Shown here piece by piece: positions 1-11,515 of a DNA stretch of 31,974 nucleotides. Location: positions 1-31,974 of the forward strand of contig JBNGIO010005148.1 in the NCBI GenBank assembly GCA_049999805.1, given 5' to 3'. The position numbers were made by a program, and so were the translations under genes. The notes below the pieces were generated by a model. That model saw only the letters and a list, made by a program, of their open reading frames with translations, was not told the DNA's origin and did no database searches. Each line of letters opens with the position of its first letter. The first letter of the stretch is position 1. Origin of the DNA: Folioceros fuciformis. Lineage: Eukaryota; Anthocerotophyta; Anthocerotopsida; Anthocerotales.

Positions 1-184
1 CCCATAGGTCCATAAAAGAAGGGATGAACCCACCTAGTATTTGTAGTCTAACTCCCTCTTTACTTGTATTGTGTTGTTTCTTGTAATTCTCCTTTTATTT
101 GAGTTTAAGAGCCTTGTTATAGTGCTCTTATTTTTGGGATTATACATCTTGCTTCAACTTACTTGTTTTAACCTCTTTTGAGCA
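1..184 (+). repeat. LTR of copia family A, copy A1 (3' part)
   Basis: This stretch matches 13,232-13,415 almost base for base, with a few substitutions and small indels, and ends in the same AGCA. At 13,033 the full LTR is 383 bp and begins TGTTAAGC, so about 200 bp of this copy lie outside the window. The end is placed at CA because the next bases, TGGCGGGGG, look like a primer-binding site in both copies. A primer site follows it, so this is a 5' LTR and its element would extend to the right. Confidence 0.8.
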
Positions 185-199
185 TGGCGGGGGTGACAT
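185..199 (+). other. Putative primer-binding site of family A (copy A1)
   Basis: TGGCGGGGGTGACAT starts directly after the LTR's terminal CA, which is where a tRNA primer site belongs. The same 15 bases follow copy A2 at 13,416. It is not the initiator-Met site (TGGTATCAGAG) used by the other elements in this window. The primer tRNA is not identified. Confidence 0.5.
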
Positions 200-2065
200 T
201 TCAACACTAATAGCCATTGGCTGTTATCAGTGGTCCCTTCAAATGGGAGCTGGGGCATACCCTTCACAGGTGGTGTTGAAGGAAATGATTGAAGAGGAGG
301 GTAGAATGTGGGTGGAGAATTGAACAGTTTGGCTATCCAGTGATGACGAACGTGGGGACTTTTGCAGAGGACGTGGATGGATGGCACCTCCTAAGAGGAG
401 TGGAGGGACATTGGACATTGGGAGTGTGTGGAGGTATTGTGGGAAGACCTCCCGGATCAACGGCATGGCAAGAGAGCGAGGGGAATGCCAAGAGACTGGA
501 GGGCTTAGGCCGTCACAGTGGGGACGAGCACGCTAATTTAGGAGGAGAGTAGCATCATAGGTCACAATTTTCTTTTGGGATTAGAAGATAAGGTGCTAGT
601 AAATTATGAACCTAGGAACGCCAAAATTGTAGGAGTGCCCATTGATAGGCAGGCTATTTTTAGACTCTAAAAAGTTAGACTCTGAAAAGTTACAAGAGTG
701 ATGGCGCCCGAGCCCTGATGTATAAGAGACTTTGTTGCATCTCTCTCATTAGACAATTTCACGTGTGACCTCCCACGTTTCAAATTTGTGTGTGTTGTAG
801 GTTGAAGTCATCCGATCAATGATGGCCTGATTTGGTGTGTTGTCCTCTTGTCAAAAGAGGACTAGGGAGATCCTTGGGTAGTCGAGAGCTGTGTGACCAA
901 GCTCCGCAACTAGGGTGATGAGTGGTGAAGAGTGTTCAACACTTGGCAAGGGAGAAAATTTTTGCAAGAGATGGGGTGGGAACGCAAGGAGCCAACCAGG
1001 TGTATAATTTTTCCTTTTTCCATTCCGTTGTCTAACCAATTCATGTTTAATCTTAAGGAGGGGTCTATGTGGCCCAAGGTGAGGTTTGTGTGACCTGTGG
1101 AGGAAATTATGTGGGTATTTTGCGCATGGTGGAGTGTGGGTACCTGAAAATGTGGAGTATTAGTGAGAATCACTATGGAGGGAAGTGTCGTGGCGTGTGT
1201 GACCCTAAGCTGCATCTACCAGAGAGATCTGGGTGTGCAATTACATGAGTGTGGCCTAGTGTGCATGAGAATCAGGATGCACAAGTCATAGCTCCCAAAC
1301 AGGTGTGGTAGGGAAACCCGCGCCATTTAAATGCCGTAACGCACGCGCATTGAACGAATGGGTTCCACCATGGTAGTTGTATCCACTATCGAGCTGGCCA
1401 AATCTACTATTGAGGTGGCTGAATCTACCACGATGGCAGACTTAGGTCCCGGATAGTGGTGGTGGGCTCAAGTATGGTAGACAATTACATATGGGTAGGA
1501 ACTCATTGTAGGAATCCATAGATTTAGAACATCTTGACACAAACCATTCCCTTGGGAATGAATCCTAGGACTACAACGACGTAGAGAGTGGACCTCCTTG
1601 TGTCCCTAGACACAAAATCCTATTCCACAATTGGGTGTTTGTATTGAGTAACAAACCTGCCCCTTGTCCCTTGTATGCGTAAGAGTTGGGAAAGCTTACC
1701 AACGTGGGTAAACTGTGCCATGGCTATCCTAGGACATTAGTAGGATACCAAGGAGGCCTCTCGTGCGCTGGCATATGCCTTGGTTGATGATGTGGTTCCA
1801 GGGTAGAGGCTAAGCTTAGAGTGGGGTCCCGAGTAGCTTTGGACAAGATAAGTTCCAACAAAGGTTGAGGAGCCAAGTTGTTCTTAGTCGATGAATGAAA
1901 TTATCCACTTGTGTGGAATCCAGCAAGAGAGGTGTGCCCACATGGTGCTAGTTAACAATCATAACTTAGTGCACCAACACCTCGTATTGAGTTGTGCTGG
2001 TGTATTCTCTAACATATAAACACACCTTGAATTGAGCTTATGAATCTAAGTGAACACGCGTACCA
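200..2065. other. Unrecognised DNA, probably decayed retroelement sequence
   Basis: Similarity to copy A2 runs on only to about position 220, through the place where A2 has its gag start codon. After that I see no conserved domain, no long ORF on either strand and no RNA gene. Open frames are short (under about 100 codons) and lack recognisable motifs. It may be a decayed interior of element A1 or unrelated intergenic DNA. Confidence 0.4.
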
Positions 2066-2067
2066 GA

Positions 2068-2213
2068 CAAAGGATACATAGCTAGTACGACATAAAGGAT
2101 ACATTGCTAGTATGAGAAAAAGGATACATTGCTAGTACTGAACAAAAGATACGTTGCTAATATGAGAAAGTATACATTCCTAGTACCAAACAAATGATAC
2201 ATTGCTAGTACAA
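2068..2213. repeat. Tandem repeat, about 27 bp x 6
   Basis: The core AAAGGATACATTGCTAGTA recurs six times with variable 6-9 bp linkers and point changes. It is an imperfect minisatellite. The units are not all a multiple of three and no ORF runs through. Confidence 0.85.
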
Positions 2214-2465
2214 GAAATATTCCTTTGCAGCAAATTACAAGTCAAGCTTTATTGAAGTAGAACTTTGGCATCTATTAAGAATGAGGGCCAAACCTAATGT
2301 TATGGCATACTATGGAGGATAAGCGACCCTTGGATCATGGTCGATATCTCATGGCTTGCAAAAGGCCTCCTATTTTGTGAATCAAGACATGTAGTAATTG
2401 ACATTTGCAACCAAGTGGCCTATAAATGGCGCATGTTGACATCAAAATGTTTCATTTATCGACTT

Positions 2466-2717
2466 GTGATAATCAACATGTTGGCGTAGTCAACATGATA
2501 TGTGACAATCCACAAGTTGGCATACTCAACATGATTGGTGACAATCAACATGTTGGCATTGTCAACATGACCTGGGACAATGAACAAGTTGGCATTGTCA
2601 ATATGACTTGTGACAATCATTAAGTTGGCATACTCAACATGATAAGTGACAATCAACATGTTGGCATTGTCAATATGACTTGTGACAATCAATATGTTGG
2701 CATTGTCAACATAAAAA
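2466..2717. repeat. Minisatellite, 36 bp x 7, with internal dyad symmetry
   Basis: Seven head-to-tail 36-bp units (252 bp) follow the pattern GTGACAATCAACATGTTGGC then ATTGTCAACATGACTT. Within a unit GACAAT pairs with ATTGTC around the palindrome CAACATGTTG, so each unit can fold into a hairpin. The 36-bp period is 12 codons, which keeps long stretches open on both strands as repetitive peptides. I regard those as by-products of the period and not as genes. Confidence 0.9.
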
Positions 2718-2894
2718 ACAAAGGATGAACATTGTCACCATACGAGGGTGAATTCAATGTGACACTATGAGCTTCTACCTGGATGACGAAAAGGTCAACA
2801 TGTCAAAGCTGATGTCATCAAACCGAGTGGAGCCCTAACCCTAATGAAACCCTGGGTTCGACTGCGCAAAAACTTTTCCTCGAAGTGTGCATTT

Positions 2895-3240
2895 GGTACA
2901 CCACGTGTGTGTGAGCTAGATCTTGTTTCCCAAATTTCCCAAATGTGCTCGCTGATGGCTTGGTGAAAGTGGCAATCACAAGGATATAAAATGAGCAGAT
3001 TGAGCACAAATGAGCCTGCGAGGAGCTTGGTGAAAGTAGCAATAACAAGGACACAAGATTGAGCAGAAATAAACCTGCCGAGGAGCTCCGTGAAATTGGT
3101 ACACCACGTGTATATGAGTTAGAACTTGTTTCCCAAATGTGCTCGCTGATGGCTTGGTGAAAGTGGCAATCACAAGGATATAAAATGAGCAGATTGAGCA
3201 CAAATGAGCCTGCAAGGAGCTTGGTGAAAGTGGCAGTCGC
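2895..3240. repeat. Tandem duplication, about 203-bp unit, second copy shorter
   Basis: The unit beginning GGTACACCACGTGT at 2,895 starts again at 3,098 and runs to about 3,240. Copy 2 lacks an 8-10 bp piece after CTTGTTTCCC. Inside copy 1 a shorter motif around CTTGGTGAAAGT is itself repeated, so the array grew in more than one step. CACGTG in each copy is a palindrome, not evidence of function. Confidence 0.85.
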
Positions 3241-3890
3241 AGTCATTCTCTGTTGAACTTTGAAGTTCTGGGGTGATAGGGATAGAGTCGTCTGGCCTCG
3301 ACGTGGGAAAGCCCTTCAACGGGTGCAGAGGAGAGCACAAGGTAAAGCACTAACTGAAGCAATATTCATTTTAACTTCCGATGTATCTTAGTTTCGACGC
3401 CCTTGTTTCGAAAGCTATGTACACCATCAATACCTGAGTGAAGCCTGACTTTTACCAGCTTTTCGACCGAGGGCGCTGGCAAAACTAGTATATATCCAGC
3501 GGGCAGTCACATTCCTACTGGATACAGCTCTACATGCCAAGTGTTGCAGTTCGTTGAGACCGAACAAAGCTAGCTCCTGACGCACATGCACTGGTTCCGG
3601 GAATCAAACCTCCTCTCATCACATCACACCAAGGCGTTGATAAGTGAACACAGAAGATGTTCAACCAAAGTGCCATCTACCTAGATGTATTACGTCTAAG
3701 CAACTGTATATGGACCATTACCACCCTGCCAAAACAGCAGCGCTCGATTGCATCCAGAAGCTTCAGGAGACTCTCTGCACCAAATCTTCTCTAGAAATGT
3801 GTGCAATTTAAAACATCTACAAGTGCTGCCCAATTAGCTAGATCACAGACACCCTACCAACTCATTCAGTCAGGATCTGACCGAAAGCTA
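3241..3890 (-). other. 3' flank of the CBE1 homologue, probably holding its 3' UTR
   Basis: On the minus strand this is the 650 bp directly after the stop codon at 3,891. I see no ORF with a recognisable domain. The 3' UTR should lie here, but the cleavage site cannot be placed from sequence alone. Confidence 0.4.
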
Positions 3891-6406
3891 CTACATGAGA
3901 CCGTGGCCAGGCATACCTGGAATACTGCGATTGACCTCCATGCCAAACCACCTTTCTATTCCTGCATTACCGGTTGCAGCATTATTACTTATGAAGTTCA
4001 ATACATCGTGTCCTTTATTAGCATGTCCAACATCTGAGCCATAAAGTGCCGCAGACATGAACCCCCCTGCTGGCAGGTGTCCACCTCCTAGCTGCCCAGG
4101 AGGCTGTGCGCGAGCATTATGACCCGGTTGATGGAAGATAGCATTGTGACCGGAGTGCACAGAAGGCCCATTCAGGGGAAAAATGGGAATCCCGGGCTGT
4201 CCTTGCTTAGATGCAAGGCCGTGAGGAACATGCAGGGGATGATCATGAATAAAAGGACCACCGTTCATTCCCTGAAAAAAAGGTCCCCTCTGTGGCAAAC
4301 GCGCAGGACCAATGAACGGATTAGGAACTGGGCCCACAGGACCGACCTGGTGATACGCCCCTTGTCCAAGATGTGCGGGTGGTGATTGAAAATGGATTGA
4401 TCCCGATGATGAGGCATGCAGAAAGGACCTGCCCCCATTGTCAGGAATAGGACCATATCCAAAATAAGGGAAGTCCACGGCATTAGCACCACCGAACTGA
4501 GGCTGCATCTGCTGCTGAGGCCGATATGGCTGGTGCGAAAATCCAGAGTACCCACCCGGACTTGGTCCCTGTGACACCAAAGACTGTTGCAGGTGGTGAT
4601 GGTGAGGCGTAGGGTGTGCATGGAGGCCTACAACTGAGGATGCAAGGGGCCTGTACAACGGAGCGATTGGAAGGCCAGATTGGGGCTGCTGCAAAAGCTG
4701 TCCCTGATAAGTGGAGTAAGCAGCTTGATGTGGTCGCATGAGGCTGCCTTTCAGCTGAGCTGAAGCACTTACTCGGGATTGAGGTTGCGCTCCACCTGAA
4801 TACCCACCCAAACTACCATCCAGTGTGGACATCAACTCTGTTGCCTTACTTTTTAATGATGCACCAGTTCTCTCGCTCTTGCCAAACACAGAACCATTTT
4901 CGGCAGGAGAAGCCTTCCCTCCACTCTCATCGTCAAAAGCCCAGGAACAAGTGGAACTTTGTTTACCTGAACTAACACTCTCCCGCTTGTCCACTGCAAT
5001 CAAATCCTCAGAAATATCAGCCAAATTTGAAGGAAGCTTCAACGGACTTTCCAAAATGGAACTTCCTAGTGGAGGATCTCGTTTTAAATCAGGAATCCTT
5101 GTAAGAGGTGAGCCTTTCACGAGAATATCATGGCCAGTTCCAAAAAAACCATCCACGTCAGCACCGATGGGTCTTGGCACAACCTGCATGGAATTGCTCA
5201 ATTTAACGAGCTCTACTTCTGTAGGTTCAACAGAGGAGCCCTTGTCTTCAGATAAATCGGTCGTCAGGACACTTCCATAGCTGCCTTGGGGTGTAAACCG
5301 CTTCGACTCTTGTGCTAAAAGTGGGTGGCCATTTGCCCACAAGAGTTGGTTAACACTCGGAGACAGAGGAACACTCTCACTACCTGATGTAGTACTTGTT
5401 TTCAGTGCAAAACGGTCCACATCCCTGATTTCCGTATGAGATTCTTCAGAGGTCGAATCTGATGCTGTTGGTCTGGACACTCGACCAATAGTACCATAAG
5501 AAGGCTTTGAAGCACCATTGTTACCTACTGAAGTGTGCCATACACTGTTGAAAGATGATAGTGAAGGCTGTTGCACATCATCTTTTCCTTCAATTGCCTT
5601 GTCCGAAGGAGTCTTCATGGAGACGGGCTTATCCTGAGCTCGCAGTTCATTCATGAATGCCTTCCCAAACAGTGACTCCAAAGTGCCGTACTCCCCAGAG
5701 ACCTTTGTGTCAATCTGCGAACTCGGTTGACCCTTAGAAGCCCAGTCCAAGTGAATTGCCTCATTAATTAAGCCCTGATAATCGGCTGGATGCACTTCTT
5801 CACTGACAGCGACCTCAACCGCTTGAGGGACTTGGCTACTTATCTTGTGATTTGAGGATTTCCTCTGCAACAGTGACAATAGATGCCGAGACGCATTACC
5901 ATCTGAGGTCTCAACCTGCTTACCCTCTGAATCCAGTAAACTACTGGGCACTGCCGTGGTTAGAACCCTGCTTTCAAGTGTACGATCTGCTTCAGCAATA
6001 ATTGACAGTTCAATATCTTCACAAGTAAGGAAAACAGGGGGAAGCTTTGGAATCACAGCTTCTGCTGATGCAGAGGACTCATGGCCGTCCTTCCGTACCG
6101 AACTCCTTGGCAGAACCACCTTAGCCCTGATATCAAGCACATCCAATGCCCCAAAGCCCGTTGATGATCCAGTTCCCACAGCCGCAAGACCCTTCTCAAT
6201 ATCCTCCAAGGATGGGCCAGGTGGCATTGGCAAGACTCGGCCTTGGTGTTTCAGAGGTAGAGAAGTTGAAGAAACCGAATTCTGCTCCTGCAGGAAAGCT
6301 TCAGAAATTCCGCCTTCCACCAGTGGCCTTGACACACATGCAGAAGACTTCGCACTCTTCGGCAAAGGTGAATGACCGTCAGCAGAATCCACAAGAAAAC
6401 TTCTCC
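3891..6406 (-). CDS. CBE1: CBE1 large terminal exon
   Basis: A single open exon of 838 codons begins at the acceptor TTTCAG before GGAGAAG and ends in TAG at 3,891. The open frame extends slightly upstream of the acceptor, but an in-frame TGA there and the phase of the small preceding exon (6,628-6,544, reading AWSDFDQDSLKLVKWSASEG) support the splice. The N-terminal two thirds are Ser-rich and polar, with LLWANGHPLLAQ as a notable hydrophobic island. The C-terminal third is rich in His, Gln, Gly and Pro (an HPTPHHHHLQQ stretch). Such disordered sequence is typical of RNP-body proteins. No enzyme motif is visible. Confidence 0.85.
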
Positions 6407-9304
6407 CTGAAATTTCTGTTGCACGTACCACAAGCCAAATATCTCAGAATCCTTAGAACACAGTGAGCAATTTGGCCCACTGAGAAAGATATCTACTACC
6501 AAGAAACTCGTAAAGATACACTTAAACCCTTGTTAGAGGATACCTTCAGAGGCAGACCATTTCACAAGTTTCAGACTGTCCTGGTCAAAATCAGACCAAG
6601 CGTGTTCTCCTACGTCCAGGGTGTTTTCCTGTCACATGTCAGTCATTCATGGCAATGTGAGAGACCATCAATGCAATCCTTGACAGAAACTCAACTCATG
6701 TACAATCCAAATCTTCTTCCATGGTCTTGCTTCATGGACTTTATGAAGATAAGAAAATAAACTAGGTGTATACCGTAAACAAGGGGAGTGAGCGAGCGTG
6801 GCTGCTGTCCATGCTTGCTTTGCCAAACAGTTTATCAAGCACAGAACGTGGCTCCGTACTTAAACCAACTGCCATCCCGTCTGAGTTGATGTTCTCAAAT
6901 TGCATATCCTTAGGCTTCGAACCTCTATTGATAGCGAGCTCCCAGTCATCCAAAGTCTCCTCTGCTTGCCTTCTGTTGCTGGTCACAGCATCCAATAGTG
7001 GATGGAGTACTGTGATCGGATTTTCTAGGATTGTTTTTGAAGATGGAACCACAGAGATTATTTCGTAATTTTCGTCATGATCTCTGCGTTCTAGGGCAGT
7101 TGAAGAAGCATCTGCTTCCTGCTTAGGCTTTGAAGAAGTATCATGCAAGTCACTCACACCATCAATTATGTCATCCACAGCAGTGGCTACTTGTATTCCC
7201 TCCTCCTGGTCAAAGCATTGGAAAACAGAAAAACATTAGGAAGTCCAGATGACAGCTTTATAAGAAATCTCCAGTTATACTTGCAAAGGAAAGTGACAGA
7301 CTACTTTTGTAAAAGTACCAACCAGATAGTGTCATAGGGCCACCAATTAATTGCCCAACTGACTACCATGTATTCAAAAATATGACATAAAACTTCAGAC
7401 CTCTCAACTATGACCCACTACTGATAAAAAAACGCAGTCATGCAGTCCATAAGACAAAGGAAAACTTACTCCATAAAGGCGACTCTCGTTGTTGCCCAGT
7501 TGAGAGCTAGGCTTCACCTGAAGAGTTATCGCAAACCCTGGAGGAACCGCAGGCCGAGGTATTGAAGTGCTTGAGTGATTAGTTGAAGGCGCTGGATTTG
7601 CAGTCTTGAGATTAAAGCCAATCGACCTATTTGGCGACTTTGGAGAAGAGCCCCCCTTTCCATCCACAGACGTTCTTGAATCCCAAAGACTGCTCTCATC
7701 ATGCTTTCTATTGATTTTCTGTTCATCATTCAAAAGCTGCTGCTCCTTCGATTGATGGTATTCTTGCAGCTGCCGCTGATGCTGCTTCCGCATGAGCTCA
7801 AATGACTCTGCATAAGACAGGCTGTCATGTACATCAATATCTCCAACACGAAAGACATGCCATTTAGGGCCTCGTTAAGATCCAACCAACCTTTTCGCTT
7901 CCGCTCCTGTTCCACTCTCTCTTCACTTGAAGGATCATCAAATCCAAAAGTTTCATCATTGATAAAGTCCGTTTCCTCCCGCCGCGCATATGGAGATGCC
8001 TGAAAATGTCAGGAGCCATGGTGGTGACATCCTAGACACCTCTAACACACCAATGAACTCCAAAGACGTTTCACATAACAGGCTTCTCAATGGCAAGTAT
8101 GTTTCAGTTCACCTTGACCTGTCTAGTTGGCTGATACTGGTCATGGCCACGGCCATAGCGAGTAAATCCAGTATATCTTGACGCATTGCCTGGAAGGGCA
8201 CTTGCAAAGCGAGGACCACCACCACTGCCCAGGAGGCCATCACGCTCAGATGATACCCAACCAGAACGGCCTGTCACACCAGCTTGCCCACAAGTACGGG
8301 CTCCAGAATCTGAGACACAACCATGCCAAACATTTTAGAACTTAAGTCCTTGAACATCCTAGCTTCAGAATCCAGATCAGAGAAGCCCCAACATCTACGG
8401 GAAAGCAGATTGCAACTAACACATAAAAGTTAAATAGCAAGTAAACGATCAACATCAGAGTGGTTATCAGGATTTCTCCCCGCAAGTAAATGTCAAGAAG
8501 AAGCCTACCCAACTCATCTACATCCCAGTCATGAAATGGGCGCCTATCTTTTTCTCTGTCACACCCTGCTCGGTGCTCCCGCTTGCCCTGACCAGAAGCA
8601 CCTGCGCCTGCAGGCCTGTCAACAGAGCGAACATGCCCATTCTCACCCCAGTTTGCAGCTGGCCTGGGTGGGTAGCTGGTTGAAAATGCATTCCCGTATT
8701 CATCATCATACGGTTTTCGCTTAGGGCCTGTTTGGATCCCTGATACGCCACTTGATCCACTTGATCCAGGGCGCCATGAGTCTTTTCGCCATTCTGGAAT
8801 CTCCTGTGGAGATCTGACGTGGACCTCACTGCGCATGTCATACCACATTTGCTCCGAGGGTGATTGGTATGACATCATGTTTCCAGCCATACCAATTAAA
8901 TAGAAGACCGCAACCATCAAACAATTGGGATCAGGCCTCACCTGTCCCTATCTCGGCGTGGCAAGCCTCGAGATGCTGGGACAGGAATTGCGACACCACC
9001 ATCCACAATTTCCGAAGGGGGAGGATCTCTGCAAACCAGATGAAATTGGTACATCAGTACAGGAACTTGATTTGATTAGGTAAAAGAGCCGACATCATTG
9101 GATCAGGAAAATTCTACAAAAGATAAACTTCGGATACAAATGAAGATCACAAGTGCCATCCTATACTTGACCCTGGCCAACTAGTAACAGCAGTAATAGT
9201 ATTACCTCCACAGTACCGGGTCAAGACCACCGGGCCGTAATTTGCAAGATTCATGATCAGCAAAGGACAAGAGAAAATCCCTTGTGTAGCAATGCTTGGC
9301 AGAT
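3891..9304 (-). CDS. CBE1: CBE1-like eIF4E-binding protein, nine coding exons
   Basis: Plant-specific cytoplasmic protein that binds the cap-binding factor eIF4E and is thought to act in translation or mRNA fate. Exons on the minus strand: 9304-9206, 9028-8942, 8813 (or 8828)-8509, 8309-8119, 7999-7891, 7807-7470, 7205-6774, 6628-6544, 6406-3891. All introns are GT-AG, 80-300 bp, and the phases add up without a break to about 1,387 codons. Markers of the family, from memory of Arabidopsis At4g01290: YTRDFLL (the Y-x4-L-hydrophobic eIF4E-binding motif) near the N-terminus, ERDGLLGSG, ARREETDFINDETFG, ERVEQERKRK and SFELMRKQ. The rest is low-complexity, rich in Ser, Gly, Gln, His and Pro. It is longer than the Arabidopsis protein (about 1,000 residues). 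The start codon is upstream and uncertain. No inactivating change is seen. Confidence 0.88.
9206..9304 (-). CDS. CBE1: CBE1 exon carrying the eIF4E-binding motif
   Basis: This 33-codon exon encodes AKHCYTRDFLLSFADHESCK and onward. Y-T-R-D-F-L-L fits the canonical eIF4E-binding consensus Y-x4-L-hydrophobic. It is bounded by a good acceptor (pyrimidine-rich, CTGCAG) and a GTAATA donor, and enters in phase 2, so at least one coding exon must lie upstream. The donor joins in frame to the next exon (DPPPSEIVDGG). Confidence 0.85.
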
Positions 9305-9609
9305 CTGCAGTCAAAAAGACAATGGCACAATCAACGTGACATGTGCTCTAACACTTGACTTGCAGTACAAGCAGTAGAACCCGGTGTCACAGGACACATT
9401 GCAAGTACCAGTACAGGAGATAAAACGACACCCACGATTCAACGATGGCAGGCAAGAGACAGGGTCAGAAATTACTTGGACGTCAGACAAGGAGAAGCTG
9501 GATATCCATCGGTTGCACCAGGGCCAACTCCTTTCTCACCCATCTGAGTCGAGACTTCGAAAACTTTGGACAATCCCGAAACCACATTCGAAGCGCCTGC
9601 ACACTCGAC

Positions 9610-9701
9610 CTACGACAATCTGAGGCACCAGCCTGACTGATCTGCAGCTGCCACAAAGTTCGCTCCGCGCCGAGGGCTGGGCAGATCCAAAGACAAATCA
9701 T
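9610..9701 (-). CDS. CBE1: Candidate first coding exon of CBE1 (uncertain)
   Basis: An ATG at 9,701 opens a frame that reaches CGTAG before GTCGAG at 9,609. Splicing there would give the phase 2 needed by the exon at 9,304 and a protein of about 1,417 residues. The donor is weak, and the peptide does not resemble the N-terminus of known CBE1 proteins. The true first exon may lie elsewhere between 9,305 and about 9,750. Confidence 0.25.
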
Positions 9702-9756
9702 CCACTAGAAACCTCGATCCAACGTGCCACGGTATTCCTAAACTCCAGCACGTCAG

Positions 9757-9764
9757 TATATAAC
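9757..9764 (-). promoter_or_regulatory. Possible TATA box for CBE1
   Basis: GTTATATA on the minus strand lies about 55 bp upstream of the ATG at 9,701. Spacing is reasonable for a TATA box with a short leader, but this AT-rich region makes chance matches likely. Confidence 0.25.
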
Positions 9765-9770
9765 AGAAAG

Positions 9771-11188
9771 GATCCTATGAGATACACAATGGACCGATAG
9801 GAGGTTTTGTACATTTATACCAAAACCTATATAGGTTAGATATAAGAAAAGAAAAGTCGTCTATTTTAATCCACTTGACGAAAATTTTCTCAACGAAACT
9901 TCGTACTTAAGGCGCAGTCCGAAATCCTTGGCCTATGGGAAAGTAAGGATTATTTTCTTACCTTGGATCTCAATCCTTCCATATCTAATTTTTGATTTTT
10001 AAGTAGAATTATTATTTTCATCGTCCCAAGAGGGTAGAATAGTGTTCTTATTATTGGCTCATGCTATTAATAGTATAGAATAATGGAAAATGTCCAAGAT
10101 ATTGTATTTTAAATTCTACTATTCTTATTTCTTATTCTTCATGAAGATATTCTTAGTAAGGTATGAAATAGTTTTTAAAATCACCTATTATATGATTAAA
10201 GATTGATTTTGTTTAACATAGGTAGATATTATTTTGTCATTTTTTTTACGGTATTTTCTATTATTGAAAAAGAGATGAAAGTCCCATCTACTCCAAAGAT
10301 ATAGATAGATATTATTTTGTCATCTCTTTTACTACAATACAAGTCTTCAAACTTTTTTTATTCATTTTAAGGGTTTTAAATAATACTTATAAATGAATAT
10401 TCACATGCTCCATCCATATCGAATACAAAAGGATTAGACAAGACATATGTTTCCGTTCTCCACAAATTAACCATACTCCACTTACATCAATACTTGCAAA
10501 CATGATATGCATGCATCCAAATGCTTACAAGAGCTAAATGACCAATCATGGTACATGTGCCAATATTATCTCTCATGGTTGTGTCACTTGCTCTTTACTA
10601 CTTATGTAAGGGCCATGCAATAGGCTCCTACAATACATGGCATAACATGTACTTGTCACAAATGACCTTACATCTTCACACTTGCTGCTTTACCCCCAAG
10701 ATAGCCAACAACATATACTAGTTTATCTTCACTATGCACTCTTCCAATTAAGTTGAAACTCTTCCTCATACAAAGCTACAATCTCTTCAATTTGGTTTCT
10801 TCCCCTAACTCTTCTCCACAATATCTAGCAACATATATTAGTATGTTCTATGCACCCTCTTCTCTAGTTGTGGCGGAAAACTCTCCCTTGTATACAATTA
10901 TGGCTCACTTTACCCCAATGTTAGCTAGCAACATATATTATTTTATTTCTACTATTCATAACTCTAGCTAGTTTAGAAAACTCTCCCTTATGTATAATTG
11001 TGGTGTGTTCAATTTGGACCCCTTCTTCCCTTCCTTGCCTATTATCTAAAACTCTACTTACACTAGTGCAAACAATTCTTCTCACACATTCATCATGTCC
11101 TTGGCTTGTGCTTCAATCATTGCCTTATGAATACCACATTGATAGATCCCTTTCTTGAACAATATCACGCGGAGATGGAAAAAAACAT
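9771..11188. other. AT-rich intergenic DNA
   Basis: Strongly AT-rich, with T- and A-runs and no ORF above about 75 codons that shows a domain. TAGCAACATATA and similar phrases recur loosely between 10,700 and 10,950 without forming a clean array. No RNA gene is seen. Confidence 0.5.
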
Positions 11189-11320
11189 AGGTGAAAGGCA
11201 ATTGTTGTGAGAATGGGTTCATGTTGGCCAAAACTAGGCGTGATGGGGAGGACCATAGGTGAAAGGCAATCATTGTGAGAATGCGTTCATGTTGGCCAAG
11301 ACTAGGGATGATGGGGAGGA
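11189..11320. repeat. Tandem duplication, 68-bp unit x 2
   Basis: The unit from AGGTGAAAGGCAAT to GATGGGGAGGA occurs at 11,189 and again at 11,257 with six or so base changes. The surrounding sequence is unrecognised. Confidence 0.85.
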
Positions 11321-11515
11321 TTCCCCTACATGACCATGGACGTTTTGTTGCTGATGGACGGTCTACGCAACGTGCAATGGCGTATAAGCACATGATTTGC
11401 AATGGCAACCACATCAAAATCCTTTATGAATACTATTGGAGAATAACACAAGATAGTGGGGTTCTCACTTGCCTCGAAATGGAAATGGCGCAGGGGTAGT
11501 GCTTGTTTGCACTTA

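Noticed and set aside
2426-2692. Open frames on both strands encoding 12-residue repeats
   Set aside because: They follow automatically from a 36-bp period free of stops. There is no start context, splice support or known domain.
2068-2717. CRISPR-like array
   Set aside because: Units are contiguous imperfect repeats without unique spacers, in a eukaryotic genome, with no cas genes.
3105-3120. G-box (CACGTG) motifs as promoter elements
   Set aside because: They occur only because they are part of the duplicated 203-bp unit and lie 3' of the gene.
4119-6466. Plus-strand ORFs of 80-150 codons across the CBE1 exons
   Set aside because: They are antisense shadows of the minus-strand coding exons and lack any motif.
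6251-6502. Separate small ORF upstream of the large CBE1 exon
   Set aside because: It overlaps the intron and the exon start in another frame. Splice sites and phase explain the region better.
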